Below are positions 20,690 to 31,650 of a stretch of DNA of 64,000 bases, piece after piece. Both the position numbers and the translations under genes were made by a program. Source of the DNA: Piscicola geometra. Lineage: Eukaryota > Annelida > Clitellata > Hirudinida > Piscicolidae. The stretch is from NCBI GenBank assembly GCA_943735955.1, contig OX030969.1, positions 2,052,087-2,116,086 on the forward strand, written 5' to 3'. The notes beneath the pieces are model-generated. The model saw only the letters and a program-made list of their open reading frames with translations, was not told where the DNA came from and did no database searches. Numbering within the stretch: the stretch's first letter is position 1; each line of letters starts with the position of its first letter.

Positions 20690-20999
20690 ATGTGCCAACC
20701 CAATGGAGCTGAGTCATTGTGTTTTGAGCTCTGATAAGCTGGTTTGTCCAGTGCAGGGTCGCCTCCTGTGATGGAAAGTTGAAGGACGTGCGATTTGTAA
20801 TTTGAATGGTTGGTGAGAAAATTTATATGAATGGTTGAACTCAAAATTGGATAGTTTTGGGAGTGAGATGGGAATAGATAAGGGAAAGAAACTCATTAGA
20901 TATTTCATTTAACACATTTTTTTAAGCCTCTTTCTCACCTGCAACTGTGTGATAAAACATCAGACAATAACTGATGATGATCTCGCATATTCTCACCAT
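20690..20999 (-). pseudogene. F-type lectin-like gene fragment (2 exons)
   Basis: Minus strand exon 1 at 20939-20999 encodes a signal-like start (MVRICEIIISYCLMFYHTVA) and ends in phase 1 at a GTGAGA donor. Exon 2 starts at 20765 and reads GGDPALDKPAYQSSKHNDSA, the hallmark start of an F-type lectin/F5-8C-like domain (ALxKPAYQSS). The frame then runs out near 20638 with no sign of the rest of the domain. Same intron phase as the fuller gene at 30028-31062, so it is a truncated paralogue. Confidence 0.6.
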
Positions 21000-21404
21000 T
21001 TAGCAAAAAAACTTATTAATTAAAAATTAATATTCTAAATTAATCATCAGTATTTTAACTGAACCAAATTGTTTATGTGATGTTGTTGAAAAAGTGACGT
21101 AGAACTAAAAGAAGCTTATTTCAATTCTCTTAAACGGTTCAATATTTTGAAAAGCAAACATAAAATTGAAAAGATTGATAATAAATGAACCTACTTAAAA
21201 CATGAGTGCAAGGGACACTAATGATAGCTTTGACGAGCCAATTTAAATAACTTCCTATTGGGGTTTCAAAGTCATTGCTTGAAAGAAATCACAAATACTC
21301 TTTAGTAGAGGTTTTTATCTCCCATGTTACATTTTTTTCCAGTTTGTTATTTATTTAGGCGTCACATGAAAATTTATTACCTAGAATACTTATCAAATAC
21401 AAAA

Positions 21405-21490
21405 AGTATTTGAGCTGGCGCAACACGCTCAAAATGTCAAATTTCATCCTTTTTATCGATTCTTTGACAATATAATTATTTGACAGTCTG
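21405..21490. repeat. GAGCTGGCGCAACACG dispersed repeat, second copy
   Basis: Matches 15735-15830 and ends just before the left inverted repeat of the mariner-like element. Confidence 0.5.
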
Positions 21491-21654
21491 TTTATTTATA
21501 CTAGTGAGCAAAAATTGTGAACAATTTTTTTTTACAAGAATTGAATAAATTCATGGATTTAAAAAAGTCATCATCATTGAACGGAACCATCATCATAAGG
21601 AAGCAGGAGGCCTCTTTTTCCGCGGCACGACAAAATGACTTCAAACATTTTGTT

Positions 21655-21705
21655 CACAGCCAACGATTAAAGCTGGATAGCTTCAATCGTTGGCTGCAAT
21701 GAACA
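21655..21705. repeat. Hairpin at a LINE-fragment junction
   Basis: AGCCAACGATT and its exact reverse complement AATCGTTGGCT are separated by 16 bases. The LINE fragment begins immediately after. Probably made during a rearrangement or repair event. Confidence 0.6.
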
Positions 21706-21905
21706 TCAAACTGATACCTCGGTAGTTGGTCATCAACTGGAGACTTCCTTTCTTAGGCAGCGGGATGATCAGGCTTGATGTCCATTGGGTTGGTGCGCGA
21801 CCCTTGCCGTAGACTAGCCTGCAGATGGTGAGGAGCTGCTTTGCAAGGAAGTCACCGCCTTTCTGAAGCACTTCCGCTGTCAGTGTATTGTCAAGCTAAA
21901 TCTTG
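21690..21905 (-). mobile_element. Reverse transcriptase fragment
   Basis: Minus strand reads LQKGGDFLAKQLLTICRLVY, PTQWTSSLIIPLPKKGSLQ, NYRGISLM, the fingers region of LINE reverse transcriptases just before motif 1. Truncated at both ends. Confidence 0.75.
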
Positions 21906-22450
21906 ATCAATTTGAACTTATCTTTTTCACTAGAACATCCAAATCTTCACTATCACTTACTTTTTTAGTTTGTCCTCTCCCGTCATCATTATCTCTAAAA
22001 CCTTCTTCTTCCATACGTAGCCTTGGTTTTATCTTCAATTATAACCTGTCTTTAGCTCCTCAAACTCTATTTGTTTCTGAATCTTGTTACTTCCACATTC
22101 GTCGTATTAAACAGCATCTTCCTTTTCTCGACGATCGCATTTGTTCGTTTTGTAAAGAGCACTATAAAAATAATTAGCTATGATTGATTGGCTGATTAGA
22201 GGACTTAGAGTGTCTTAAAGTTCATGAGTAGCTTGTAAGTTTTGAATTTAACTATTTGAAGCTTAAAATTGAAATTTAATTTAAAATCATTAGTGATTGA
22301 TTGGATTGATTTAATGTAATTTAATAGCCTTGGAAAAACATCTTTTTACAAAAAATAGATTGTTCACCATTTTCTGTTCTGTAGAGTAAACAATATTGAA
22401 AACTTGTGAAAACACCGAAAAAAAATGGTTTGGGTAAATAGTTTAATTAT
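21906..22450. other. No gene seen
   Basis: Interior of the mariner-like element; contains GATTGATTGGATTGATTT (22293-22312) resembling the tail of the short TATAGCGC repeat. Nothing else recognisable. Confidence 0.5.
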
Positions 22451-23137
22451 AGTGTTAAACTTAGGGGGAGGTTACACAAAATAGAACGATTTTTACACGT
22501 AGCCTCATATCTCAATTGAATAATCAATAACGTAAATTAAAATTTATCCAGCCCTTATATTGACTTTTTGTCTAACTATATCAACTTCAACATAAGAAAT
22601 AAAGGAAAAAGAAATATGAGTTTATTAACCTCAAACAAAAACACTCAAAAATGCCATCTTGAGCAACTAGGTTCCCAAGATGGAATGCCCATATTGTATG
22701 AAATCATATTGTATGACTTAAAATTTGAACATTTACTTATTATTCAACTATCTTATTTATCTAAATAAATACATTTTTCCGCTCACTCAATACTGATCAT
22801 TCAAAATAATCTTCATTTATTCTGAAGAATAATCAACAAAACGTGATCTAAAAACTTTCAAACTATTCTTCTAGAAATCAGTTTCTCAATTATTATAATT
22901 GAACGAGACAACTTTCAGGAACGAAACCAACATAAAAATGTGTTTAGAAGACGTATGCATGAATAGAAAATTATTTTTTCTTATATACATTGCATAGCTG
23001 TGAAAAGCTGGTATAGAAATATTGACGTGAGTTTAATCGAAAAACTTGCAACATCAATGCCAGACCATCCATAAAAGAAAGGTGTTTACAATTTTTTGCC
23101 CACTAGTGTAAATGCGAGATTTGATTAGTTTTCCATT

Positions 23138-23195
23138 TTAATCAATCAATCAAATAGATTTTTTATTTTCTATAGCGCTCTTTTCTCAAACTTTT
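23138..23195. mobile_element. Short TATAGCGC repeat
   Basis: AATCAATCAATCAAATAGA followed by TTTCTATAGCGCTC, same family as 9297-9350. Confidence 0.5.
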
Positions 23196-23559
23196 TTTTA
23201 ACTACACAACAGCACACATGCTCAATCATCAATTGAAAAATGATGAAAATTTCTAAAACATCGAGAGTGAGAGGTGCGCATAAACTCCTCAAACAGCTGT
23301 GGCTCTTGATAAGACAATCATTGCTAATAAAAAGGCTGGGCATATATTTTCTGTATATCCACTACTAAGTTAAGGTGTGGAAGAAGATGTCATGATGTGG
23401 CATGAGGATGTCACTGAAGCTTCATTACACAGTTAATCAATCGAACGCTCTTGAATTTGATTGATTGAATCAAACAAGCTATTATGACTAAGAAAATCTA
23501 CTGAAAAACCTTTTAAGCAAATTATTTCAAATGGTTTACGCTTTTTGTGAATAATATTT

Positions 23560-24475
23560 TAAACTTTTTTGTATAACATTAAAATATTTGTATAAATTAA
23601 AAATTTTTGTATAAATTAAAATTTTTTGTATAAATTAAAAATTTTTGTATAAATTAAAAATTTTTGTATAAATTAAATTTTTTTGTATAAATTAAAAATT
23701 TGTGTATAAATTAAAATTGTTTGTATAAATTAATTTTTTTTTTATAAATTAAAAAATTTTGTTACAATTAAAAATGTTTGTATAAATTAAAATTGTTTGT
23801 ATAAATTAAAAACTTTTGTATAAATTAAAAATTTTTGTATAAATTTAAATTTTTTGTATAAATTTGAACTTTTTGTATAAATTTAAATTTTTTGTATAAA
23901 TTTTAATTTTTTGTATAAGTTTAAATTTTTTGTATAAATTTAAACTTTTTGTATACATTTAAATTTTTTGTATAAATTTAAATTTTTTGTATAAATTTAA
24001 ATTTTTTGAATACATTTAATTTTTTTTATAAATTTAAATTTTTTTTATCAATTTAAATTTTTTGTATCAATTTAAACTTTATGTATCAATTTAAATTTTT
24101 CGTCTAAATAAATTTTTTGTATCAATTTAATTGTTGTATATAAATTTAAATTTTTTGTATATATTTAAATTTGTTGTATAAATTTAAATTTGTTGTATAA
24201 ATTTGAATTTGTTGTATAATTTTAAATTTTTTGTATAAATTTAAATTTTTGTATAAATTTAAATTTTTTGTATACATTTAAATTTTTCGTTTAAATACAT
24301 TTTTTTTGTATAAATTAAATTTTTTTTTATAAATTTAAATTTTTTGTATAAATTTAAATGTTTTGTATACATTTAATTTTTTTGTATAAATTAAATTTTT
24401 TTGTATAAATTAAATTTTTTTGTATAAGTTAAATTTTTTTTAATAAATTAAAAATTTTTGTATAAATATTTTATA
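23560..24475. repeat. AT-rich minisatellite, about 17-bp unit
   Basis: More than fifty units of TTTTTGTATAAATTAAA and its variant TTTTTTGTATAAATTTAAA, drifting gradually from the AAATT form (left) to the TTTAAA form (middle) and back. No coding content. Confidence 0.95.
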
Positions 24476-24547
24476 AAATATATAATTTTTTATTCATTTA
24501 TTAAATGATAAAAGTTGTGCGTTTACTGGACATTTAAATTTGAAATC

Positions 24548-24660
24548 TCGAATTCAATCAATCAATCAATCACTAATGATTTGTATAGCGCCCTTTACTA
24601 AGTGAACAAAGGCGCTCTTCAAATAAATTTGTTAAATAAAACGGTTTTTAGACCATAACC
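24548..24660. mobile_element. TATAGCGC repeat, longest copy
   Basis: (AATC)n, then GATTTGTATAGCGCCCTTTA, GGCGCTCTTCAAATAAATTT and AAAACGGTTTTTAGACC. The reverse complement, with the same AAAACGGTTTTTAGACC end, is at about 33915-34030, showing a family about 110 bp long. Confidence 0.55.
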
Positions 24661-25159
24661 AATATATGTATATATATAAATTAAAATATATATATAAACA
24701 CACAATCAACCTCAATAATCCAACCTCACCCACCCCACCATGACAATCACCGCCAAAAAATCACTATCACCATAAATAAAAAATTCTTTCATCACCACAA
24801 TACCAACACTCATACCACAGCACAATCATCACCACATCATCCTCAAAACACAATCATCATTCTTCTCAATTTTCTGTCTTGCCACTGGTGCCGAGGCTGC
24901 GAAAGAGGGTGAAGGAGAAGTCTTTGCCAACGCTGGTACTGCTGCTGCTATGGAAAGCTTTCTCCTTTATCCTTTCTCCTTGAGCGCTTTGATTCCCTGC
25001 GGCCATCTTGGTCTGCTGCGGCCATTCTCGACAGATTCAAAACAACCAACATTTGCACTAAAAACATTCTAATTAATTAAATTTAATTTTTATTTAGACT
25101 TTAGATTCTAAAATTTCAATATATTATACCCAAAACCGTTTATTCCACAAATTTATTTG
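24661..25159. other. No clear gene; CpG-richer block at 24880-25030
   Basis: The region holds TATATA tracts, a C/A-rich stretch, and a more GC-rich block. On the minus strand the block starts ATGGCCGCAGCAGACCAAGA but hits a stop after about 26 codons. It could be a first exon or a chance frame; I cannot support a gene. Confidence 0.4.
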
Positions 25160-25184
25160 AGCGGCTGCCAAAATGGCAGCCGCT
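25160..25184. other. Perfect 11-bp-stem hairpin
   Basis: AGCGGCTGCCA, three A, TGGCAGCCGCT: a GC-rich perfect inverted repeat in an AT-rich setting, about 110 bp after the stop codon of the minus-strand gene at 25296. Could be the end of a short element or an RNA 3' structure. Confidence 0.7.
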
Positions 25185-25295
25185 AACCAAAAAATAAAAT
25201 ATGGCATCACCAGCAAGAATTAATTCAGTTTCTTAAATCTAAAACATTTTTTCAGTTATTTTCTTCTGCTCTAGCTTTGAACTGTCTTATTTCAT

Positions 25296-27123
25296 TCAAT
25301 CTTCTTTTTTCTCTTCCAATATTTTAACCTTTTTATCCTTCCTCTCTCCCTCCTTCCTCTCGCCCTCTTTCCTCTCTCTCTTCTTCCTCTCTCCCTCATT
25401 CTTCTTTTTTTTCTTTCTTTCTCTATTTTTCTTCTCTCCTTCCTTTCTTCCTTCTTTTTTTTCTTTTTCCCCCCTCTCTTCCTCCTTCTTCTCTCTTTCT
25501 TTCCTCTCTTCCTCCTTCTTTTCTCCATTTTCTCCGTTCTTTTTCTTCTCGTCCACCTTTTCCCCACCATTTACTTCCCACTCCTTCCTATCTTTTTTCT
25601 CTCTCTTGTTTTTACTTCTTCTTTTTTTCTTTTTTCTATGTTTAATGAAACTTCTTTTACGAAAGTTTTCCCAGTCCATTTCGAAACTCAGTTCAACATC
25701 TTTATTGCCATCTTTTTTTTTCTTTTTTTTTTGTGGACTCTGATGTTGTGGGCTCTTATGTTGTGGACTCTTATGTTGTGGGCTCTGATGTTGTGGACTC
25801 TTATGTTGTGTACTTTTATGTTGTGGACTCTGATGTTGTGGACTCTGATGTTGTGAGCTCTTATGTTGTGGACTTTTATGTTGTGGACTCTTATGTTGCG
25901 AAATTATATTTTTTTGACGCATATTCTTACTCTTTTCATTTACAGATTCCTCGTTCAGAGAGTTGGATTTTTGAAAATATTTTTCAGTTTTTTTTCCAAT
26001 TTCTTTTTCTGTTGAGCCATCTTGTCCATCATCATCATCCTCATCATCGACCCATCGGTCTTCTTCTATGTCTTCTTCTTCATCTTTCTCTTCTTCTTTT
26101 TCAATATGCAGAACTTCTCGACTGGATCTGAGAGATTTTTCAAATGCCATTTTTTCCAGCCTCCCTAGCATCTTTTCTATTTCTTCCGCTGCTGCATCTC
26201 GGCGTTGCAAGTGTCTCATCTGCAGCTCCATTCTTTGCATTTGTTCTTCTTCGTTGAAATCAGTGGCATTTCTTTTTTTCCGTCTCATTCTGTGAAAGGT
26301 CAACAGTAAGACTTGCTCCATTGTGCAAACGCCTAGCTCAATTTATAAATCCAATCGTTTCATAAATATAAAATCAAACCAAAATTCATTTTCAAAGCAT
26401 TTATCTTTCATTTTTAAGAGTGTAACAATGTTACACTGCAACATACCCCAGAAAAAGAAAGAATAGAGCGGTGATGGTGAAGGTGGAGAAGAACCATTTG
26501 ATGTAAAGGTACTGGTCTGAAAGTGGATGACTATGCAAGAATTTGATTAAAAGCTTAAAATATTTAATTAAACAATCAAACTTTCTTCGCATGCATCGAT
26601 CTTCAAACGGGAGCGTGAAGCTGGATTGGATTGAACACCATCTGAAGCTGACTGCTTTCCTCAAATGCTAACCTTTGTCCGAATTGGAGTGAGTGTCCAT
26701 TCGCACAGAGACTCCCAACAAAGGCTTGAACGTGGTGCTTGATGGGTCCTTCGAAAATGTTCCCGAGACTGTGTTTGGTCGCAGAGCAGTTGTACTTGTT
26801 TTGTTTGTAGCTGTTTTTTCACGAGTCGTGGTACTGATGGTTGTGACATTTTGGTCAGTGGTAGTAGTATTTCGTCTAGTAGTAGTATTTGGTCTAGTAG
26901 TTGTGGTGGTAGTAGTAGTTGTGGTGGTAGTAGTTGTGGTGGTAGTAGTAGTTGTGCTGGTGGTAGTAGTTGTGGTGGTTGTGGTAGTTGTAGTGGTAGT
27001 AGTAGTTGGTGTAGTAGCTGTGGTATTATTTTTTTGGATGGTACTAGCAGTCGTGGTACTGATGGTTGTGGCTTTTTGATCAAGTGCTCCTTCAGGGTGG
27101 AAAGGATTTATCATCAACAACAA
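25296..27123 (-). CDS. Paralogue II: Thr-rich single-pass membrane protein with charged tail
   Basis: Three minus-strand exons join in phase: about 27117-26673 (phase 1), 26516-26447 (phase 2), 26289-25296 (stop). The first encodes a Thr-rich, mucin-like stretch with about fifty threonines from an (ACC/ACT)n tract. The second is a membrane segment (IKWFFSTFTITALFFLFLGY). The third begins MRRKKRN, a positive stop-transfer, then a coiled-coil-like NEEEQMQRMELQMRHLQRRD, an acidic run, about 14 repeats of SPQHK/SPQHQ, and a long Lys/Glu/Arg tail. So outside Thr-rich and inside charged is likely. No signal peptide is seen; a 5' exon is probably missing upstream. Function unknown; I do not recognise a named family. 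Confidence 0.6.
25728..25900. repeat. 15-bp coding minisatellite
   Basis: About 11 copies of TTGTGGACTCT(G/T)ATG; on the minus strand they encode the SPQHK/SPQHQ pentapeptide repeats of paralogue II. Confidence 0.85.
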
Positions 27124-27149
27124 CGAAATAGTATAGCTTAGTTTAGCTT

Positions 27150-27480
27150 AGGGCGTTTGTTCAGTTTTTTTATCAATTCAAACATCGCTTCCGATTATAA
27201 GGTAATTAGTGCTCAATACGCCTTCAGCCGAGAGCAACCAAGTCCCAAAAACTAGGCGTAGTTTTGAAATTGCACTTCAGAATCGACACTTCAAGCTTTT
27301 GAATGGAAAGACATAAACCTGCGTCAATGAAATCCAGCAACGAGCAGAAATAGTGGACAGGGCACTGCGTTATGCGAGCGAAAGATTTGCTACATAACAA
27401 GTTTCCAGATAAGATTGTCAACGCAATCAATGCAATTGTACGCTAATTCAAATAACCAATTCTACAAGCAAAGCCAGGTT
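27150..27480. other. No clear gene; probable LINE-derived DNA
   Basis: Moderately GC-rich sequence before a recognisable reverse-transcriptase fragment. Frames are broken; likely the upstream part of the same LINE remnant. Confidence 0.4.
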
Positions 27481-27484
27481 TAAG

Positions 27485-27640
27485 CACCATTTAACATCTC
27501 TAAAGACGTCCTTCAAGGTGATGTTCTAGCTCCGTTTCTATTCATTCTCGTGATAGATTCAATATCCCAAATGTCTGCAGATTAATTCGGATATGTCACT
27601 CACATGAAGAAAACAAACGAGGACAAGCACAATTGAACAA
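27485..27640 (+). mobile_element. Reverse transcriptase palm fragment
   Basis: Plus strand reads FNISKDVLQGDVLAPFLFIL, VIDSISQMSAD, stop, FGYVTH. The (K)xVLQGDxLAPFLFI motif is the core between catalytic motifs of LINE reverse transcriptases. Interrupted by stops and short. Confidence 0.7.
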
Positions 27641-27739
27641 CCCAGTCCGAACCAAGCAACTGCTCATTCGCCAGTTAAATAGGTGTTGTTCCATCACATT
27701 TTGCCTGCCCTACTGGGTGCGTTGGGCTCAGAGTGCTGC

Positions 27740-29960
27740 ATCACTCGACAAGCAGACTTATTATGTACCCGCGAACAAGAACAAGAACAAAAACAAAAAC
27801 ATCTGCCCTGAAACTGGACACCTGGAATGTGAAAACACTCACACCAGGGCTATCTCAAAACCTCCAGATTATCAGTGATGCCCGAAAGACTGCAGTTCTC
27901 AACGACGAACTCGTGAGACTCCAGGTCGACATTGTCACACTGCAGGAGACTCGGCTAGCTGATTTTGGGAGTCTTAGAGAAAATTGATTTTACATTCTTT
28001 TGTCAAAGAAAAAGTGCTGAACACAACAGAAAATACGGCATTGGTTTTGCAGTCCGGAACTATCTGCTGAACTTTGCTAAAAAAAGAACTGAAAGACTTC
28101 TATCACTCTGTCTCCACACCACTTCTGAGCCAGTCAATCTCATCAGCGCCTATGCACCAACCCAAAGATGAGTTCTATGACCAGATAGATTCGTTTCTCA
28201 ACAAAATCCCTAAAGAAAAACAACTGATACTGCTGGGTGACTTTAATGCAAGAGTGGGTGATGATCATTACTCTTGGTCCCCATGTCTTGGTAAATTTAG
28301 CATCAAAAAGATGAATCAAAATGGGCAGCGACTCTTGGAGATGTGCTCATGTCACAATCTCAGCATCACCAACACTTTTCAGACGAAACCACAGCATAAA
28401 GTTTCGTGGAGACACCCACTGCAACTGCACAGCCTCCTTTGCCAATGCTGGAAAGAAGGAACTGTACCTCATGACATGAGGGACTCAAAAATAATCACGT
28501 TATACAAGAACAAGGGCGAGAGAAGTGATTGCAACAACTACAGAGGAATATCTCTCCTCAGTGTCGTGGGAAAAGTGTTTGCACGTGTAGTCCTAAAAAG
28601 ATTACAGAAGCTTGCTGAGAGGGTGTATCCAGAATCACAAGCTGGGTTTCGCGCAGAAAGGTCAACTATAGATATGATCTTCACACTCAGACAACTGCAA
28701 GAAAAAGGCAGAGAACAACACAAACCCCTTTTCTTAGCTTTCATAGACCTGACCAAAGCGTTTGATCTTGTCAGTAGGGATAGACTCTTCAACATTCTGA
28801 CAAAGATTGGTTACCCACCAAAGCTCTTGAGCGTGATAAAGTTATTCCATGACAATATGAAAAGCACTGTGCAGTATGATGGGTCGACATCAAGTGCTTT
28901 TGAAATCTGCAGTTGCGTCAAACAAGGCTGTATTCTCGCTCCCACTCTCTTCGGCATCTTCTTCGCTGTTACGCTGAAACGTGCCTTTGGAGCATCAACA
29001 TTAGGTGTATATCTTCACTCCCGATTAGACGGTAGTCTTTTCAACCTGGCTCACAGAAGGAAAATAGCAAAATACGAAAAGTGATGATAAGAGACATGCT
29101 GTTTGCGGATGATGCAGCACTGGTCACCCACACTGAAGCAGAACTGCAAAGACTGCTTGACAGGTTTTCCAAGGCATGCGATGAGTTTAGCCTAAAAATC
29201 AGCCTTAAGAAAACACAGGTGATGGCACAGCACGCCGAACGACCTCACATTTTGCTCTGGAAGTCGTGAAGCCAGTTTACCTTGATCTGACAATCACTGA
29301 TGACTTTGCCAGGCTGTCACCAAGAGTTTGGAGCAACAAGATGCTGACAATAAAGACAAAGGCAGCTGTGTACAAGGCTTGTGTTCTGAGCACTCTTTTT
29401 TTACGCCAGTGAATCCTGGACACTAGACGCATACCAAGAAAAAAGATTGAGCGCTTTCCACATGCGCTGTCTTTGACGCATGCTCGGAATCTCATGGAGA
29501 GACCGCGTCACAAACAACGAGGTGTTGGCGAGGGCAGCCATCTCAAGCATGACTACTCTTCTTCGTCAAAAACGTCTCCCATGTTTGGGACATGTACGTC
29601 GGATGGATGATGGCCGACTTCCCAAAGACGTGCTATTCGGCGAGTTTGTCTCAAGTTGGAAAGCAACTGGCAGGCCATACCTTCGCTACAAGGACGTCTG
29701 CAAGCGCAATCTAAAATCTACAGAAATCAACGTCAGCACCTGAAAATCGCTTGCTGAAGATAAAAGCAGATGGAAACAAGCTGGGCGCATTGGATTAGAA
29801 GCGGGGGAAGCAGGGATTCGTTGGCTTGCCAGTAAAAAGTGCTCCCGCAGAAAAGGAAAACAACAGTGACCTGCAACCAGTAGCGACCAACAGCCAGCAG
29901 CGAAAAGTTTTCTTCGGCGCAAAAGATCCATTGTCTACATAGATTGACGGGCGCCAACAA
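27740..29960 (+). mobile_element. LINE-B: APE endonuclease + reverse transcriptase, internally deleted
   Basis: Plus strand, several frames. Endonuclease: TWNVKTLTPGLSQN, VDIVTLQETRL, ISAYAPT, LGDFNARVG and SWRHP. In the same frame it jumps to the reverse transcriptase at LHSLLCQCWKEG, KIITLYKNKG, NYRGISLLSVVGK, PESQAGFRAERS, FIDLTKAFDLVSR, CVKQGC, then in another frame LFADDAALVTH (YADD-like catalytic box) and finally GHVRRMDDGRLPKDVLFGE and GRPYLRYKDVCKR. The zone between endonuclease and reverse transcriptase (about 200 residues in relatives) is missing. At least five frame changes, so inactive. Domain order and residues match an APE-type LINE different from LINE-A and LINE-C. Confidence 0.88.
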
Positions 29961-30027
29961 TGATAGTGAGTTCACCCCCTTGAAAACAAAATATTTCAAC
30001 AAACAACAAAATTATGTTCAAGAAGGA

Positions 30028-31062
30028 CTAACCCGAAGCTGATCGAGTTTGAGTGGTCTGGGAAAAATCACCTCTGGCGTACACTTCGAAGGTGCACAAG
30101 GTTAAAATCTTACAACAGCCACAAAAAGCGCCTGCGTAGCGGTTGTAATTTGTATTGATGCACTGATAAATTTTTCCTCCGTCAGCAGTTTTTTTGTAGG
30201 AATATTCACAAAAACTCCATCTGGAGAGGTAACGCCAAGTCGCATTATGAAATTCGTTGCCTATGATGATCCTCCACAGTTTTCTATGTTCGCAAGTTTC
30301 CGAGCCTAGAGGGTTTTCTGTTCAGTTGAAGAGATAATTGGTCTAAGAATGTGTGGAGAGCAGTTATTGAATTGGAGGCAGTTCACCCGTAACACCCTTA
30401 AAGCCTCACCCTAACATAAGCATCATCGTAATTTTAACCCTGACCTATCCATGCTTGTTATGGTTCGTTAGATTGGGTGAAATATTTAAGCGGCAAGTGT
30501 TTCACGGAATATAAGTATGAAAGGATGAACCTTTGGCGAGGTGAACTGCCTGCATACCGTATTCATTGACTGATTAAAAACAGCAAAAAATGCCTACTTT
30601 CAAAGCGGATGAAATCGACGACGATGGTGTCAATGACATAAGACTCTCTCAGATCAACAACAAACCAAATTTCTATTAGCAAATCAATTATGGCGCATGT
30701 AGAGGGGTCATTATCGACAGCTAGATCTGTCTTGGATGTTGGATTCATTGTTATATCCGGATAAACTTTCTTGTTCAGTGCCAGGTTGGTTTTCTTTGTG
30801 GATGTTGTTGCTGTGGAGTTGATTAATCATTAATGGAATTGATAGATGAAATAGTTTGGAAGAGTATTGGGTGGTTTGGTTGGATGGCTTTGTAGTGCCT
30901 CTTGTGGAAAGTGGGCTGTTTTGTGGAGTGGAATAAATTGAAACTTTTCTAAAAGCATCACTATTTAAAATATTTTTACACAGTCTTTCTCTCACCTCCC
31001 ACTCTGTTTCCGAGGATCAGACAAACAACAGCGATGATAAAGAACTCACGTGTTCTGGTCAT
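30028..31062 (-). CDS. Secreted F-type lectin-like protein (minus strand, about 4 exons)
   Basis: Exon 1 31062-30996 encodes a signal peptide (REFFIIAVVCLILGNRVG) and ends in phase 1 at GTGAGA. Exon 2 30810-30598 reads TSTKKTNLALNKKVYPD, LAVDNDPSTCAII, WFVVDLRESYVIDTIVVDFI, the typical start of an F-type lectin/F5-8C-like jelly-roll. The last exon, about 30283-30028, reads LWRIIIGNEFHNATWRYL, then CGCCKILTLCTFEVYARG and ends at TAG. LTLC-x-(F/V)EVYA is the conserved end of the domain. The link between exons 2 and the last one needs a small exon (possibly about 18-19 bp near 30532-30549). The usual sugar-binding His is not obvious after STC. Probably a secreted lectin or adhesion protein; the 20.7-kb fragment is its paralogue. 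Confidence 0.65.
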
Positions 31063-31487
31063 TTCATCTGTTTATTTATTATTTAAAATCAAACTCGTTT
31101 ATTTAATATTCTTGCTTTTGTTTTGAAAAACTATTTGTTTATGTGTTGGCGTTGGAAACGTAGAAGCAAAAGTAACGCAGATATTATTCCTTGAAGCACA
31201 TTTATATATTTCGATTGAAAATCCAAATTTTTTCATAAACTTATAATTAAAATTGCTATATTTAAAGTATTTTAAAACTTATAATATTAAATAAAAAAAA
31301 TAAAAATTAAAAAAATCGTTAAGAGCGTCATTATTGCGATAATGCAATATATATATAAATCTTATGAAGCGTCTAACTATCTAGAGCTAAAATTGTACTT
31401 TTATTTCTCAGCTTTTCAAAATTTTCTACTTTTTTTATATTTTTGTGCAAAAGCCTTAAGAGCACAGTTAAAATGCTTCATCCATAT
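31063..31487. other. No gene seen
   Basis: AT-rich 5' flank of the F-type lectin-like gene. GCAATATATATATAAATCTT (31342-31361) with TATGAAGCGTC recurs near 33860-33880 around the MITE, so some of this is repeat. Confidence 0.5.
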
Positions 31488-31650
31488 TAGAGGTCAGACT
31501 GGGTTCACGGTCTGATCGGGACTCCCGCGGGAACGGGAATGAAAATTCAAATCGAGACGAGAAAAGTCGAGAACCGGGAATAGATTTTCGAGACGGGAAC
31601 GGGAGTCAACACTCAAATCGGGAACGGGAAAATACGAGAATAAAAGTTAC
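31488..31650. mobile_element. hAT-type end fragment (copy 4 of the CCCG family)
   Basis: TAGAGGTCAGACTGGGTTCA, then CTCCCGCGGGAACGGGAATG, GAACCGGGAATAGATTTTCG and AACGGGAGTCAAC: the left end of the hAT elements at 46892, 48335 and 51931. The inner part decays after about 160 bp. Confidence 0.75.

Larger units (their letters stand above)
21499..23113. mobile_element. Mariner-like inverted-repeat element
   Basis: Left end CTAGTGAGCAAAAATTGTGA at about 21501 and right end ACAATTTTTTGCCCACTAGT at about 23090-23110 form an imperfect inverted repeat of about 25 bp with TA next to each end, as in Tc1/mariner elements. The inside has a LINE fragment (21690-21905, minus) and a segment (22470-22690) whose inverse is at 16320-16535. 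No intact transposase seen; the open frame at 22568-22768 is not recognised. Confidence 0.5.

Noticed and set aside
24880..25030. Minus-strand ATG (MAAADQDGRRESKR) as a gene start
   Set aside because: Stops after about 26 codons and no matching second exon or family could be seen.
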